Positions 34,216-43,460 of a DNA stretch of 64,000 bases are shown piece by piece. Source of the stretch: Sphingomonas sp. PsM26 (GTDB lineage: Bacteria > Pseudomonadota > Alphaproteobacteria > Sphingomonadales > Sphingomonadaceae); NCBI GenBank assembly GCA_030433805.1, contig JARUXA010000013.1, positions 88,343 through 152,342 on the forward strand, given 5' to 3'. Each line of letters opens with the position of its first letter. The first letter of the stretch is position 1. The notes under the pieces were generated by a model. The model saw only the letters and a list, made by a program, of their open reading frames with translations. It was not told where the DNA came from and did no database searches. A program made the position numbers and the translations under genes.

Positions 34216-35613
34216 ATGGCAATGACAGCGTTAGCGCAGGACGGCAGTGGAAGCGGGACCGTCCCGCTCGTGACCACGCCCGCGGAGCGCGTGCCGTTCT
34301 TCGAGAAGGTCTGTTACGGCTTTGGCGACGCTGGCGGCACGATCATCACCGGACTGATCGCCAACTTCCTCACCTTTTATTACACCGACGTGTTCGGGCT
34401 GGCGCCGGGCATCGTCGGAATCCTGTTCCTGTCGCTGCGGGTGTTCGATGCGGTTTCGGACCCGCTGATCGGCATCATGGCGGATCGCACGTACACGCGC
34501 TGGGGCAAGTTCCGCCCGTATCTGTTGTGGACCGCGATCCCGGTCGGCCTCAGTTGCTTCCTGACCTTCCAGTCCCCCGACTTCGGTTATGACGGAAAGG
34601 TCGCTTATGCGGCAGCGACCTATTTCCTGCTCGCCTTCTTCTATTCGCTCAACAACGTGCCCTATTGCGCGCTGATCACGCGGATGACCGACAGCGCGCG
34701 CGAAGGCGTATCGTGCCAGTCGGTGCGCTTCGCGATGGTCGCGGTGGCATCGTTCGCGGTTTCGGTCGGGCTGCCGATCATGGTGCGGCAGCTTGGCGGC
34801 GGGGACGTCGCGCGCGGATACCGCGACGGTGTGGCGATCCTGTCGCTTGCCGCAGTGGCGATGTTCCTGATCTGCTTCCTGTTCGTGCGCGAGCGCGTTC
34901 CGGAAACCGGCGCCGAGGAGCCGCCGTTGCGGGTCGCGATCGCCAATACGCTCAAGAACGACCAGCTTCGCCTGACTTTCCTGATGACCCTGCTGTTGAT
35001 CAGCATCTTCAACACCAAGGGCGGCGCGGCCCTCTATTTCATCACTTATGTGCTGGGCGGCGACGCCACCTATCAGGCGTTGTTCTTCGGCACCGCCACC
35101 GCGGGCGGGTTGCTCGGGTCGATCGTCGTGCAGGCCTTCACGCGCCGCTTCGACGTCAAGACGGTGTACGTCTGGGTCAACCTCGTGCTCGTCGTCGGGC
35201 ATTTCGGCGCGTATTTCGTGCCGGGCAGCTATCCCGCGCTGTGGCTGGTGCTGGTCGGACTGTGCTGCACGGTGCTGGGCTGCACGCTGCCGTTGCACTT
35301 CACGCTGATTCAACTGGCGGATCAATATGGCGAGTGGAAGCTCGGCATGCGCTCGTCGGGGATGAGCTTCGCGTTCAACCAGTTCTTCGTGAAGCTCGCG
35401 TGGGCGCTGGCGGGCGCGCTGATCAGCGGTGTGCTGGTGATCGTGTCGTACAAGGCGGGGGCCGGCAACCAGACGCCATCGTCGCTGACCGGTATCCGCC
35501 TGCTCTCCACCGTGATTCCCGGCTTGCTGCACCTCGCGCTCGCGCTCACCGCCAGCCGCCTGATCCTCAACCGCGCGACGATCGACCGCATGACCGCGGC
35601 ACGCGCGGCATGA
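34216..35613 (+). CDS. GPH-family sugar:cation symporter
   Basis: This 465-aa inner-membrane transporter has 12 likely helices. GPH family blocks are clear: YGFGDAGGTIITGLIANFLT, FYYTDVFGL, DAVSDPLIGIMADRT-(Y)-TRWGKFRPYLLW, NNVPYCALI. GAGAGGAAGG lies just upstream of the ATG. GPH carriers take up glycosides, pentosides and hexuronides with H+ or Na+; some pair with GH31 enzymes to use isoprimeverose, which is why xyloglucan fragments are a plausible cargo here. It overlaps or nearly abuts the next gene. Confidence 0.93.
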   Translation: MAMTALAQDGSGSGTVPLVTTPAERVPFFEKVCYGFGDAGGTIITGLIANFLTFYYTDVFGLAPGIVGILFLSLRVFDAVSDPLIGIMADRTYTRWGKFRPYLLWTAIPVGLSCFLTFQSPDFGYDGKVAYAAATYFLLAFFYSLNNVPYCALITRMTDSAREGVSCQSVRFAMVAVASFAVSVGLPIMVRQLGGGDVARGYRDGVAILSLAAVAMFLICFLFVRERVPETGAEEPPLRVAIANTLKNDQLRLTFLMTLLLISIFNTKGGAALYFITYVLGGDATYQALFFGTATAGGLLGSIVVQAFTRRFDVKTVYVWVNLVLVVGHFGAYFVPGSYPALWLVLVGLCCTVLGCTLPLHFTLIQLADQYGEWKLGMRSSGMSFAFNQFFVKLAWALAGALISGVLVIVSYKAGAGNQTPSSLTGIRLLSTVIPGLLHLALALTASRLILNRATIDRMTAARAA

Positions 35614-35645
35614 CCCCCTCCCTCTACCCAGCGGAATTTCCCCTT

Positions 35646-38285
35646 ATGCGCCCAACGCGATCCCGTTCCTCCGCCAGACTGCTGATTGCGGTATTGCTCG
35701 GCTCCGCGGCGCTGCCGGTTGCCGCGCAAACCGCGCCAGAGCAACTCACGGTCGATCTCGGGAGTGATACCGGGCCGTTCCACGGCGGGGCCTTGGGCAC
35801 GTTGTACGGCCTCTACGACGCCCGCTTGCCGCATCCCAACCTCATCGAGGGGATCGCGCTGCGTACCGTGTCGACCAAGGCGCAGGACGGACCGCAGCAT
35901 CCCGGCGCGGACGCGCTTGAGGTCTCGACGCTGCTGACCGACGCATCGGGTGGCGACACCTACATCTACATGACCGACATCAACCGCGAGTTTCCCTACA
36001 ATTGGAAAAACGGTGACTGCGCGCAATCGGTGACCGCCTATCTCGAGAAACTGCGGATGCAGGCGCAGCAAGTGCGCGGCATGGCACCGCGCTATCGCGA
36101 CCGGATCGTCTTCGCCCCCTTCAACGAGCCTGAGGGGAACATGTTCGGGGACGGGCCCAAGAGCTGCAACGGGATCAAGTGGCAGACCAACCCCGCCGCC
36201 TTCTTCGACGCGTGGGACCGCGCCTATCGGCTGATCCGCCAGGTCGTTCCCGGCGCGCGGATCGCTGGCCCGAACACCAGCATCCTCTACGACGAGGTCG
36301 AGGGATTTTTGAAACACACGGTCGCGCAAGATACGGTGCCGGACGTCGTGACGTGGCACGAACTGAGCAATCCCGCGACCGTGCGCAACAGCGTGCGGCG
36401 CTATCGCGGCTGGGAGGACAAGGTGTTCGCCGGAACGCGCTGGCAGGGGCGGCACCTGCCGATCAACATCAACGAATATGCGTATAATTATCACACCTCG
36501 GTGCCCGGCCAGATGGTCCAGTGGATCGCCGCGATCGAGGATTCGAAGATCGACGCGGACATCGCTTATTGGAACATCGACGGCAATCTGAGCGACTCCG
36601 CGGTCCAGGCAAACCGTGGCAATGGCCAGTGGTGGCTGCTCAACAGCTATGCGACGATGAGCGGGCACAGCCTCGCCGTCACCCCGCCACACCCGGACGA
36701 AAGCTACACGCTACAGGGCGTCGCCACGCTCGATCCCGCGCGGCGGCAGATGCGGTTGCTGTTCGGCGGTAAAACCGGCGCGGCGGGGGTATCGCTTACG
36801 CGGATCCCGGCGTGGTTCGGCACGACGGCGCGCGTGCGCGTGCGCGAGATCGGCTGGACCGGACCGCTTGGCGATGCGCGTCCGCCCGCGCTGGTCGCGG
36901 ATCGCGGCGTCGTGGTTCGCGGCGGCGCGGTACGCCTCGCGTTCGGGGACGGCACGCTTCCGACGCTGCGCGAGGAAGCAGCATATGAAGTCGTGCTGAC
37001 CCTGGGTGAGGGGGGCGCGCAAGGCGACGCCCCGACCGCCGGGTGGCGGCAGGATTACGAAGCCGAGCAGGCCAAGCGGCGCGGCACCGGGTTGAAGCTG
37101 CGGGGCCCGGAAGGATCGCCCAAGGCGGTCGACCGGTTCTACACCTCGGGCGGCTATTCGGTCGAAGGGTTCGCGACCGGGAACGATGCCGCGCTCGACT
37201 TCGCGGTCGATGTGCCGAAGGACGGACGTTACGCCCTGCGGGTCCTGGCCAGCACGTTCAACAAGGACCCCGAGGCCGAGGCGCAGGGGCCGACCAACGT
37301 GTTCCTGCAGGTCGACGGCAAAGCGGCGGACGAGGCCGAACTGTTGCTGCCGCTCGGCTACAAGCCGTCAGTGCTCGACCATGTCGATACGGTGCTATCG
37401 CTCAAGCGCGGACGTCACGTGCTGACGCTTGCGACGAAGAGCCTCGACGGGCGGCGGCAGACGATCGGCAATGCGCTGGTCGATCGCATCACGCTCGCGA
37501 CCGCACCAGCCTCGGGGCAGGCGACCGTCTATGACGCAATCGATGCGACCGCAAAGAACGGGGCGCTGACCTTCTGGGTCTATGCCGCCCGGGACGGGCT
37601 GGCCCGGCTGTCGCTGGAGGAGGGCGGTAGCGCCACGCTGCAGGTCAACGGTCGCGATCTCGCCGCCGGTGGTGCGGCGGATGCGTTCCTGCTCGGCGGG
37701 ATCAACAAGGTCGTGGTGCGCGGCGCGACCCGGGCCCGGCGGCTCAGCGTCACCGAAGCGACGACTGGCACCGGTCGCAGCTACGAAGCCGAGGCAGGAC
37801 AGGTCGCGGGTACCGCGCGGGTCGCGACGGCATCGCTGGCGCAGGGCGGACGCGCGGTGTTCGACATCGGCGGCGCGCCGGGCAACGGCAACACGCTGAC
37901 GTTCCCGGCGGTTACGGTCGAAACGGCGGGCGATTACGCACTGACGATCCGTTTCTCGAACGACGAGCAGTCCAAGGCGACGCATTACAATCCCGACCCG
38001 CTCGCGCGGATCGCGCGCATTTCGGTCAACGGCGCTGCACCGGTGCTAGCGACGTTCCCCAACAGCTTCCACCGCAACAATTGGTGGGAGATGACCGTCC
38101 CGGTCACGCTGCGTGCGGGCACCAATGCGATCCGCATCGCGGGCGAGGAACAGCCCGACTGGGACGGCAAAACCTACGCGTCGCAAGTGTGGCCGCAAGT
38201 GCTGCTGCGCTCGAAATACGCCCCCAACATCGACCGGATCACCGTCACCCGCTTGCCGGGAAGCGCCCCGTTAACGGCCAATTAA
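35646..38285 (+). CDS. Exported clan-A glycoside hydrolase with CBM-like domains
   Basis: This 879-aa enzyme is placed at ATG 35646, giving a signal peptide (RLLIAVLLGSAALPVAAQ). An ATG at 35610 overlapping the symporter stop (ATGA) is possible but adds 12 residues before the signal. The TIM barrel has an acid/base candidate E161 in FNEPEGN and a nucleophile candidate E277 in NINEYAYN, on strands 4 and 7 as in clan GH-A. It resembles GH39-type enzymes, though I cannot fix the family. Two beta-sandwich domains follow (YEAEQAKRRGTGLKL...; SYEAEAGQVAGTARVATAS), both of CBM6/CBM35-like type. It probably acts in the periplasm on hemicellulose oligosaccharides. Confidence 0.8.
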   Translation: MRPTRSRSSARLLIAVLLGSAALPVAAQTAPEQLTVDLGSDTGPFHGGALGTLYGLYDARLPHPNLIEGIALRTVSTKAQDGPQHPGADALEVSTLLTDASGGDTYIYMTDINREFPYNWKNGDCAQSVTAYLEKLRMQAQQVRGMAPRYRDRIVFAPFNEPEGNMFGDGPKSCNGIKWQTNPAAFFDAWDRAYRLIRQVVPGARIAGPNTSILYDEVEGFLKHTVAQDTVPDVVTWHELSNPATVRNSVRRYRGWEDKVFAGTRWQGRHLPININEYAYNYHTSVPGQMVQWIAAIEDSKIDADIAYWNIDGNLSDSAVQANRGNGQWWLLNSYATMSGHSLAVTPPHPDESYTLQGVATLDPARRQMRLLFGGKTGAAGVSLTRIPAWFGTTARVRVREIGWTGPLGDARPPALVADRGVVVRGGAVRLAFGDGTLPTLREEAAYEVVLTLGEGGAQGDAPTAGWRQDYEAEQAKRRGTGLKLRGPEGSPKAVDRFYTSGGYSVEGFATGNDAALDFAVDVPKDGRYALRVLASTFNKDPEAEAQGPTNVFLQVDGKAADEAELLLPLGYKPSVLDHVDTVLSLKRGRHVLTLATKSLDGRRQTIGNALVDRITLATAPASGQATVYDAIDATAKNGALTFWVYAARDGLARLSLEEGGSATLQVNGRDLAAGGAADAFLLGGINKVVVRGATRARRLSVTEATTGTGRSYEAEAGQVAGTARVATASLAQGGRAVFDIGGAPGNGNTLTFPAVTVETAGDYALTIRFSNDEQSKATHYNPDPLARIARISVNGAAPVLATFPNSFHRNNWWEMTVPVTLRAGTNAIRIAGEEQPDWDGKTYASQVWPQVLLRSKYAPNIDRITVTRLPGSAPLTAN

Positions 38286-38315
38286 ACCAACCATAAAATC
38301 CAAGGGAGGAAAGAA

Positions 38316-41087
38316 ATGAACCTGAAAGCGCTCGCCCGTCTGTCGGCATCCGCCGCGACCCTGATGATCCTTGCGGCGGCCGGCCCCGCCTTTGCCCAGC
38401 AACAGCAGCCCATGCAGCCCGCTCCGCCCGAGGCCGAGACCGACAGCATCGCGGTTCCCGCGACACCCACCGCCGCCGCAGGCGCGCCGGGGGAGGATAT
38501 CGTCGTCACCGGTCTCCGCCGCAGCCTGAGCAGCGCGCAGAACATCAAGCGCAACTCCGACGCGATCGTCGACGCGCTGGTCGCCGAGGATATCGGCAAG
38601 TTCCCCGACAACAATGCCTCGGAAGCGATCGCGCGGATCACCGGCGTGCAGGTGACGCGCTATCTCGACGAGGCGAACGGTGTGCTGATCCGCGGCCTGC
38701 CCAACGTGCAGACGACGGTGCAGGGGCGCGAGATCTTCACTGCCGAAGGTCGCTCGGTCTCGATCCAGGATTTCCCGGCGCAGGCATTGTCGCGCGTCGA
38801 GGTCTACAAGGCGACGACCGCCGACAATCTGGAAGGCGGGATCGCCGGGCTGATCGACGTTGGCCTGCGCCGTCCATTCGACTTCAAGGGCTTTGAACTC
38901 GCCGGGGCCGCGCGTGGTGTCTACAACACGGAATCGCGGAAACTCGATCCGATCGGCAGCCTGCTGATCAGCGACCGCTGGCAGACCGGCATCGGCGAGA
39001 TCGGCGCACTGGTGAATGTGTCCTTCACCCAGACGCGCTATCTCAACTCGATCCGCTATCAGGGTTTCCAGGACAACGTCCCTGCTGCGCAGCAGATCCT
39101 GCCCGCATCGGTCGGGCGCAACTTCACCTTTCCGCAGGATATCGGGCTGTTCTACGGTCGCGGTACCCGCCAGCGTCCCTCGGTCAACGGGTCGTTGCAG
39201 TGGAAGCCTGCCGACAATCTGATGATCTACGCCGACGGGCTGTGGCTGGCGTATCGCAACAAGAACGCGAACGACTTCTTCGGCGTGCCGATCCAGTCGA
39301 GCACCACCGGCGGCAATCCGCCGACGATCCGAAACGCGGTGTTGACGCAGAACGGCACGACGCTCGCCTCGTTCGATACGGATCTCGGCATCGTCAACGG
39401 GCCGACCAAACAGTCCGGGCGCAACAATACCGACACGTTCCAGGGCGCGCTGGGCACGAAGTGGGACATCGGCAACGCCGTCATCACCAGTGATCTGGCG
39501 TACACCAAGTCGATCGTCGACAACACATATTACGAGTTCCAGACGCAGCTCGCCAACCCGCTGTCGTTGGCGGTGCGGCTGAATGCCAATAGGAGCGTCG
39601 ACTTCACCCCGAGCGGCGTCGATTTCGCGGACCCGGCCAGTTACTACATGCGCGGCCTGTACGAGAACCGTCAGCGTTCGGAAGGGCAGCAGTGGCAATG
39701 GCAAGGCAACATCGCGCTCGACACCGGGTCGTCGCTCTTCCCCAAATTCCAGTTCGGCCTGCGCTACGCCGATCGCACCGCCAGTTCGGTTTATGGCGAT
39801 CGCAACGCCTCGCTCGCCAGTCTTCGCGATCCGATCTCGCGCGTGCCCGGCGTCTCGGACGGCGCGGTCATCGCGCCGGGGTTCCACAATGACGACGTGC
39901 AACAGTTCCGGTCGTGGTTCGCCCCCAATGCGAACATCCTGAACGACCGCATCGATGACGTCCGCGACTATGTTCGCGGTGCGCTGGTCCGTTCGGGTGC
40001 GGATGCGGGAACGCAGGCGTCCTGGGCTTCGGGCCGGCCGATGCTCAATCCGCTTTCCGCGTTCAAGGCGCGCGAGCAGGTGTTCACCAGCTATGCCCAG
40101 GTGAAATACGCCTTCGACCTCGGCATCCCGATCGACGGTGCGATCGGTTCGCGCGTCATCATCACGCGCAACAAGCTGAACGGCACCAATTCGATCCCGA
40201 CCGCGACCGGCACCGCGCTGGTGCCGATCGATGCCTCGCAGCAATATATCGATATCCTGCCGAACATCAGCGCGCAGCTGCATTTCACCGACAAGCTCAA
40301 GCTGCGCCTGTCGCGCACGCAGGCGCTGAGCCGACCGGGTTTCAACCAGATCAACCCGACGCTGACCGTTCAGCAGGGGACGATCGGCGGGAATCTCTCC
40401 TACACCGGCAACGGCGGCAACCCGAACCTGCAACCGATCCGCTCGAACAATTACGATGCGTCGCTGGAATATTACTTCTCGCGGACCGGATCGGTCTCCG
40501 TCGCGGGCTTCTATCGGGAGATCGACGGCTTCATCAACTCGCTGCCGGAGGTGGTGAGCGTGCAGCCGTTCGGTGACATTCTGGTGTATCGTCCGTCGAA
40601 CGCCGGGTCCGGCAAGATCAAGGGCATCGAAGCCGCTGCGACGACATTCTTCGACTTCCTGCCGGGAGCGCTCCGCGGTTTTGGCGCGCAGGCGAACTTC
40701 ACCTATATCGATGGCGAACAAACGCTTCCGTCCGCTGCGAATTTTACCGGTGGACGCAACACCTTGCCGGGTGTGTCAAAGTATAGCTTCAACGTGATCG
40801 GCTTGTACGAGCTCGGACCGACGAGCGTGCGGCTCGCCTACAACTACCGCAGCGCCAACGTCGATGGCTTCGGGGCACCGGGCGTGTTCACCACCGTCTA
40901 TTCGGGTGCGGTCGGTCGTCTCGATCTGTCGGCCAGTTACAATCTGACGGAGAAGGTGACGTTCACGATTGACGCAACCAACCTGCTGCAGACGCCTTAT
41001 TACAGCTACGTCAAATCGCCCGAGTATCCACGCGACGTGCGGTGGGAGGCCAGTTTGATCTCCGCTGGGGTTCGCTTCCGGCTGTAA
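38316..41087 (+). CDS. TonB-dependent receptor (carbohydrate type)
   Basis: This 923-aa outer-membrane receptor has a strong ribosome-binding site (GGAGG), a signal peptide (MNLKALARLSASAATLMILA, AAGPAFAQ), a TonB box (EDIVVTG) and a plug with the proteobacterial sugar-receptor signature (EDIGKFPDNNASEAIARITG, VQVTRYLDEANGVLIRGL). The barrel ends SAGVRFRL. This subfamily (TIGR01782-like) sits in polysaccharide utilisation loci of sphingomonads and Caulobacter. It would import the oligosaccharide processed by the flanking hydrolases. It lies 30 bp after the clan-A hydrolase gene. Confidence 0.93.
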   Translation: MNLKALARLSASAATLMILAAAGPAFAQQQQPMQPAPPEAETDSIAVPATPTAAAGAPGEDIVVTGLRRSLSSAQNIKRNSDAIVDALVAEDIGKFPDNNASEAIARITGVQVTRYLDEANGVLIRGLPNVQTTVQGREIFTAEGRSVSIQDFPAQALSRVEVYKATTADNLEGGIAGLIDVGLRRPFDFKGFELAGAARGVYNTESRKLDPIGSLLISDRWQTGIGEIGALVNVSFTQTRYLNSIRYQGFQDNVPAAQQILPASVGRNFTFPQDIGLFYGRGTRQRPSVNGSLQWKPADNLMIYADGLWLAYRNKNANDFFGVPIQSSTTGGNPPTIRNAVLTQNGTTLASFDTDLGIVNGPTKQSGRNNTDTFQGALGTKWDIGNAVITSDLAYTKSIVDNTYYEFQTQLANPLSLAVRLNANRSVDFTPSGVDFADPASYYMRGLYENRQRSEGQQWQWQGNIALDTGSSLFPKFQFGLRYADRTASSVYGDRNASLASLRDPISRVPGVSDGAVIAPGFHNDDVQQFRSWFAPNANILNDRIDDVRDYVRGALVRSGADAGTQASWASGRPMLNPLSAFKAREQVFTSYAQVKYAFDLGIPIDGAIGSRVIITRNKLNGTNSIPTATGTALVPIDASQQYIDILPNISAQLHFTDKLKLRLSRTQALSRPGFNQINPTLTVQQGTIGGNLSYTGNGGNPNLQPIRSNNYDASLEYYFSRTGSVSVAGFYREIDGFINSLPEVVSVQPFGDILVYRPSNAGSGKIKGIEAAATTFFDFLPGALRGFGAQANFTYIDGEQTLPSAANFTGGRNTLPGVSKYSFNVIGLYELGPTSVRLAYNYRSANVDGFGAPGVFTTVYSGAVGRLDLSASYNLTEKVTFTIDATNLLQTPYYSYVKSPEYPRDVRWEASLISAGVRFRL

Positions 41088-41095
41088 GTCTTGAC

Positions 41096-41123
41096 GTAGG
41101 AGGGCGGGAGGTCGCTCTCCTAC
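41096..41123 (+). terminator. Hairpin after the receptor gene
   Basis: Arms GTAGGAGGGCG and CGCTCTCCTAC (one wobble pair) enclose a 6-nt loop, starting 8 nt after the receptor stop. No T-run follows, so it may be a weak terminator or an mRNA 3'-end stabiliser separating the first half of the locus from the GH42-like gene. Confidence 0.55.
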
Positions 41124-41318
41124 GGTAGACGTTCCGGATTGGTAAACGAGGTGTCGGCGCGCCTCGATTTAGCGAGTGATTGATCGCCGTTTGAGTTGGC
41201 CTCGCTCGTCAGACGCTCTACCGGTACGTCAAAGCTAAAAGCGAGATCCGACGGCACTGCGAGACGCTTATCGTCTAGCGCGCCTGACAGCTCGAAATCG
41301 ATAACAAGTGGGGGATTG

Positions 41319-43421
41319 ATGGTAGAAGTAAATAGCGTGCGGCGGTGCTTGAAAACGCTCGCAATGGCTATCGTGGCGGTGCCAGCCACGGCGCAAGCGC
41401 AGATGCCTGATACTATCCTCTACGGTGTCGCTTATTATGACGAGTACACGCCGGTCGACCGCGTCGATGAGGACGCGCGTATGATGAAGGCGGCGGGGAT
41501 CAGCGTCGTTCGCATCGCGGAGTCGACATGGGGCACGCTGGAACCACAGCCCGGGGTCTTCGATTTCAGCCACGTCGATCGCATGCTCGCCGCGATGCAC
41601 AAGCAGGGCATCAAGGTGATTGTCGGAACGCCGACCTATGCGATACCGACCTGGCTCGCGCGCCAGCATCCCAACGTGCTCGTTGTCGGCCACGACGGAG
41701 TCCGCGCGCAATATGGCACCCGGCAGAACATGGACATCACCGATCCTGACTACCGGGCGGCGGCCGAGCGGGTAATTGTCGCGCTGGTGGACCATGTGAA
41801 GGATCATCCCGCGGTGATCGGCTACCAGCTCGACAACGAGACCAAACCCTATGGCACCAGCGGTCCCGCGGTACAGGCGGCGTTCGTTCAGTCGATCAAG
41901 GCAAAATGGCCGAGCCTCGATGCCCTAAACGCAGCGTGGGGGCTCAATTACTGGTCCAACCGGATTAACCGGTGGGAAGACTTTCCGTCGACCAACGGTT
42001 CGATCAACGCCAGCATGTCCAACGCCTTCGCCGCCTATCAGCGCAGCCTCGTGACCGACTTCCTGGCGTGGCAAGCCAAACTCGTACGTGCGCATGCCCG
42101 GCCCGGGCAGTTCATGACGCAGAATTTCGACCTGGGCTGGCGTGAGGGTTCCTATGGTATCCAGCCGGAAGTCGATCATTGGAAGGCTGCGCGGTCGCTC
42201 GATATCGCGGGCATCGACATCTATCATCCGACCCAGGACAAGCTGACCGGCGCGGAGATCGCCTTTGGTGGCGACGAGGCGCGCTCGATCCGCAACGGAC
42301 AGAATTATCTAGTGCTGGAAACCGAGGCGCAGGGTTTCCCGCAATGGACGCCCTATCCGGGCCAGCTTCGTCTCCAGGCTTTCAGCCATCTCGCCTCGGG
42401 CGCGCAAATGGTCGAGTACTGGCACTGGGCGACCACCGCCAACGCGGCTGAGACCTACTGGCGCGGGCTGCTGTCGCAGGACTACAAGCCCAATGCGGAG
42501 TATGCGGCGGCGAAGGTGATCGGAGCCGAGATCGCTCGCTTGGGCCCGAAGCTGGCAGGCATGACGAAGCACAATCAGGTCGCCGTCTATGTCAGCAACG
42601 CTGCCCAGACCGCGTTCAATTCGTTCAAGCCGGATGGCGTAGAATACAATCGGGTGCTGCGCCCGTTCTACGACGCCCTCTATCGGATGAATGTCGAGGC
42701 CGACATCGTGTCCCCCGACAGCACGCAGAAGCTCGATGACTACAAGCTTATCGTCGTGCCCGCGCTCTACGCGGCAAGCGATGCCGAGATCGCGCGGCTT
42801 AACGACTATGCCAAGCGCGGCGGGCACCTGCTCTACACCTTCAAGAGCGGCTTTTCCGACGAGAACACGAAGGTCCGCTATGCCGCACAGCCGGGGGCGA
42901 TCGCCGAGGCGGCGGGCGTCACCTATCAGGAGTTCACGATCCCCGTCGGGGTCAAGCTCGCGGGCAATCCTTTCGGGGTTTCGGATGCCGACAACGCGCC
43001 GCGCTGGTGGATAGAGATGTTGAAGCCCACCACCGCCGAAGTCGTGGCGCGCTATCAGCACCCGTCATGGCCAGCTGCTGCTGCGATGACCCGCAACCAT
43101 TGGGGCAAAGGGGAGGTCAGCTACGTCGGCTTCATGCCGAGCGACGCGCTGGCCGAGAAGATCGTCGCTGCCGAGGTCGCGCGTGCAGGTGTCGTGCCCT
43201 CGGTCGCGGGCGTGCAATTCCCGCTGATCGTGCACGGCGGCACGCTGAAGAATGGCCATACCGTCCGGTACGTGCTCAACTATTCGGCTGTGCCACAGCA
43301 TATGGCGGCGCCGGCCGCGGGCACCGAACTGCTGCACGGGCGCAAGGTGCAGCGTGGCGGAACGATCGACCTTGCCGCTTGGGACGTCGCGATCATCGAG
43401 GAAGATGGACGGCCCGACTGA
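41319..43421 (+). CDS. Exported GH42-like beta-galactosidase
   Basis: This 700-aa enzyme starts at ATG 41319, with GGGGG about 5 nt before it, and has a signal peptide (CLKTLAMAIVAVPATAQAQ). The barrel opens GVAYYDEYTP, with RIAESTWGTLEPQPGVFDF. The acid/base candidate is E174 in YQLDNET and the nucleophile is E334 in LVLETEAQ, at the GH42 positions. A trimerisation-like domain (VVPALYAASDAEIARL) and a beta-domain complete the usual GH42 order. It would remove terminal beta-galactose (or alpha-L-arabinopyranose) in the periplasm. The GH31 gene follows after 39 nt. Confidence 0.9.
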   Translation: MVEVNSVRRCLKTLAMAIVAVPATAQAQMPDTILYGVAYYDEYTPVDRVDEDARMMKAAGISVVRIAESTWGTLEPQPGVFDFSHVDRMLAAMHKQGIKVIVGTPTYAIPTWLARQHPNVLVVGHDGVRAQYGTRQNMDITDPDYRAAAERVIVALVDHVKDHPAVIGYQLDNETKPYGTSGPAVQAAFVQSIKAKWPSLDALNAAWGLNYWSNRINRWEDFPSTNGSINASMSNAFAAYQRSLVTDFLAWQAKLVRAHARPGQFMTQNFDLGWREGSYGIQPEVDHWKAARSLDIAGIDIYHPTQDKLTGAEIAFGGDEARSIRNGQNYLVLETEAQGFPQWTPYPGQLRLQAFSHLASGAQMVEYWHWATTANAAETYWRGLLSQDYKPNAEYAAAKVIGAEIARLGPKLAGMTKHNQVAVYVSNAAQTAFNSFKPDGVEYNRVLRPFYDALYRMNVEADIVSPDSTQKLDDYKLIVVPALYAASDAEIARLNDYAKRGGHLLYTFKSGFSDENTKVRYAAQPGAIAEAAGVTYQEFTIPVGVKLAGNPFGVSDADNAPRWWIEMLKPTTAEVVARYQHPSWPAAAAMTRNHWGKGEVSYVGFMPSDALAEKIVAAEVARAGVVPSVAGVQFPLIVHGGTLKNGHTVRYVLNYSAVPQHMAAPAAGTELLHGRKVQRGGTIDLAAWDVAIIEEDGRPD

Positions 43422-43460
43422 TGGCCGAGCCGTGCAGAAACGAAGCGAACGGGAGGTTGC

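Noticed and set aside
34665..35609. 5' extension of the clan-A hydrolase frame through the symporter gene
   Set aside because: The extension is Arg/Gly/His-rich out-of-frame translation of the symporter; the hydrolase signal peptide begins at 35646.
38271..40721. 816-codon open frame antisense to the TonB-dependent receptor
   Set aside because: Composition is typical of an antisense shadow in GC-rich DNA, and the receptor on the plus strand has full domain structure.
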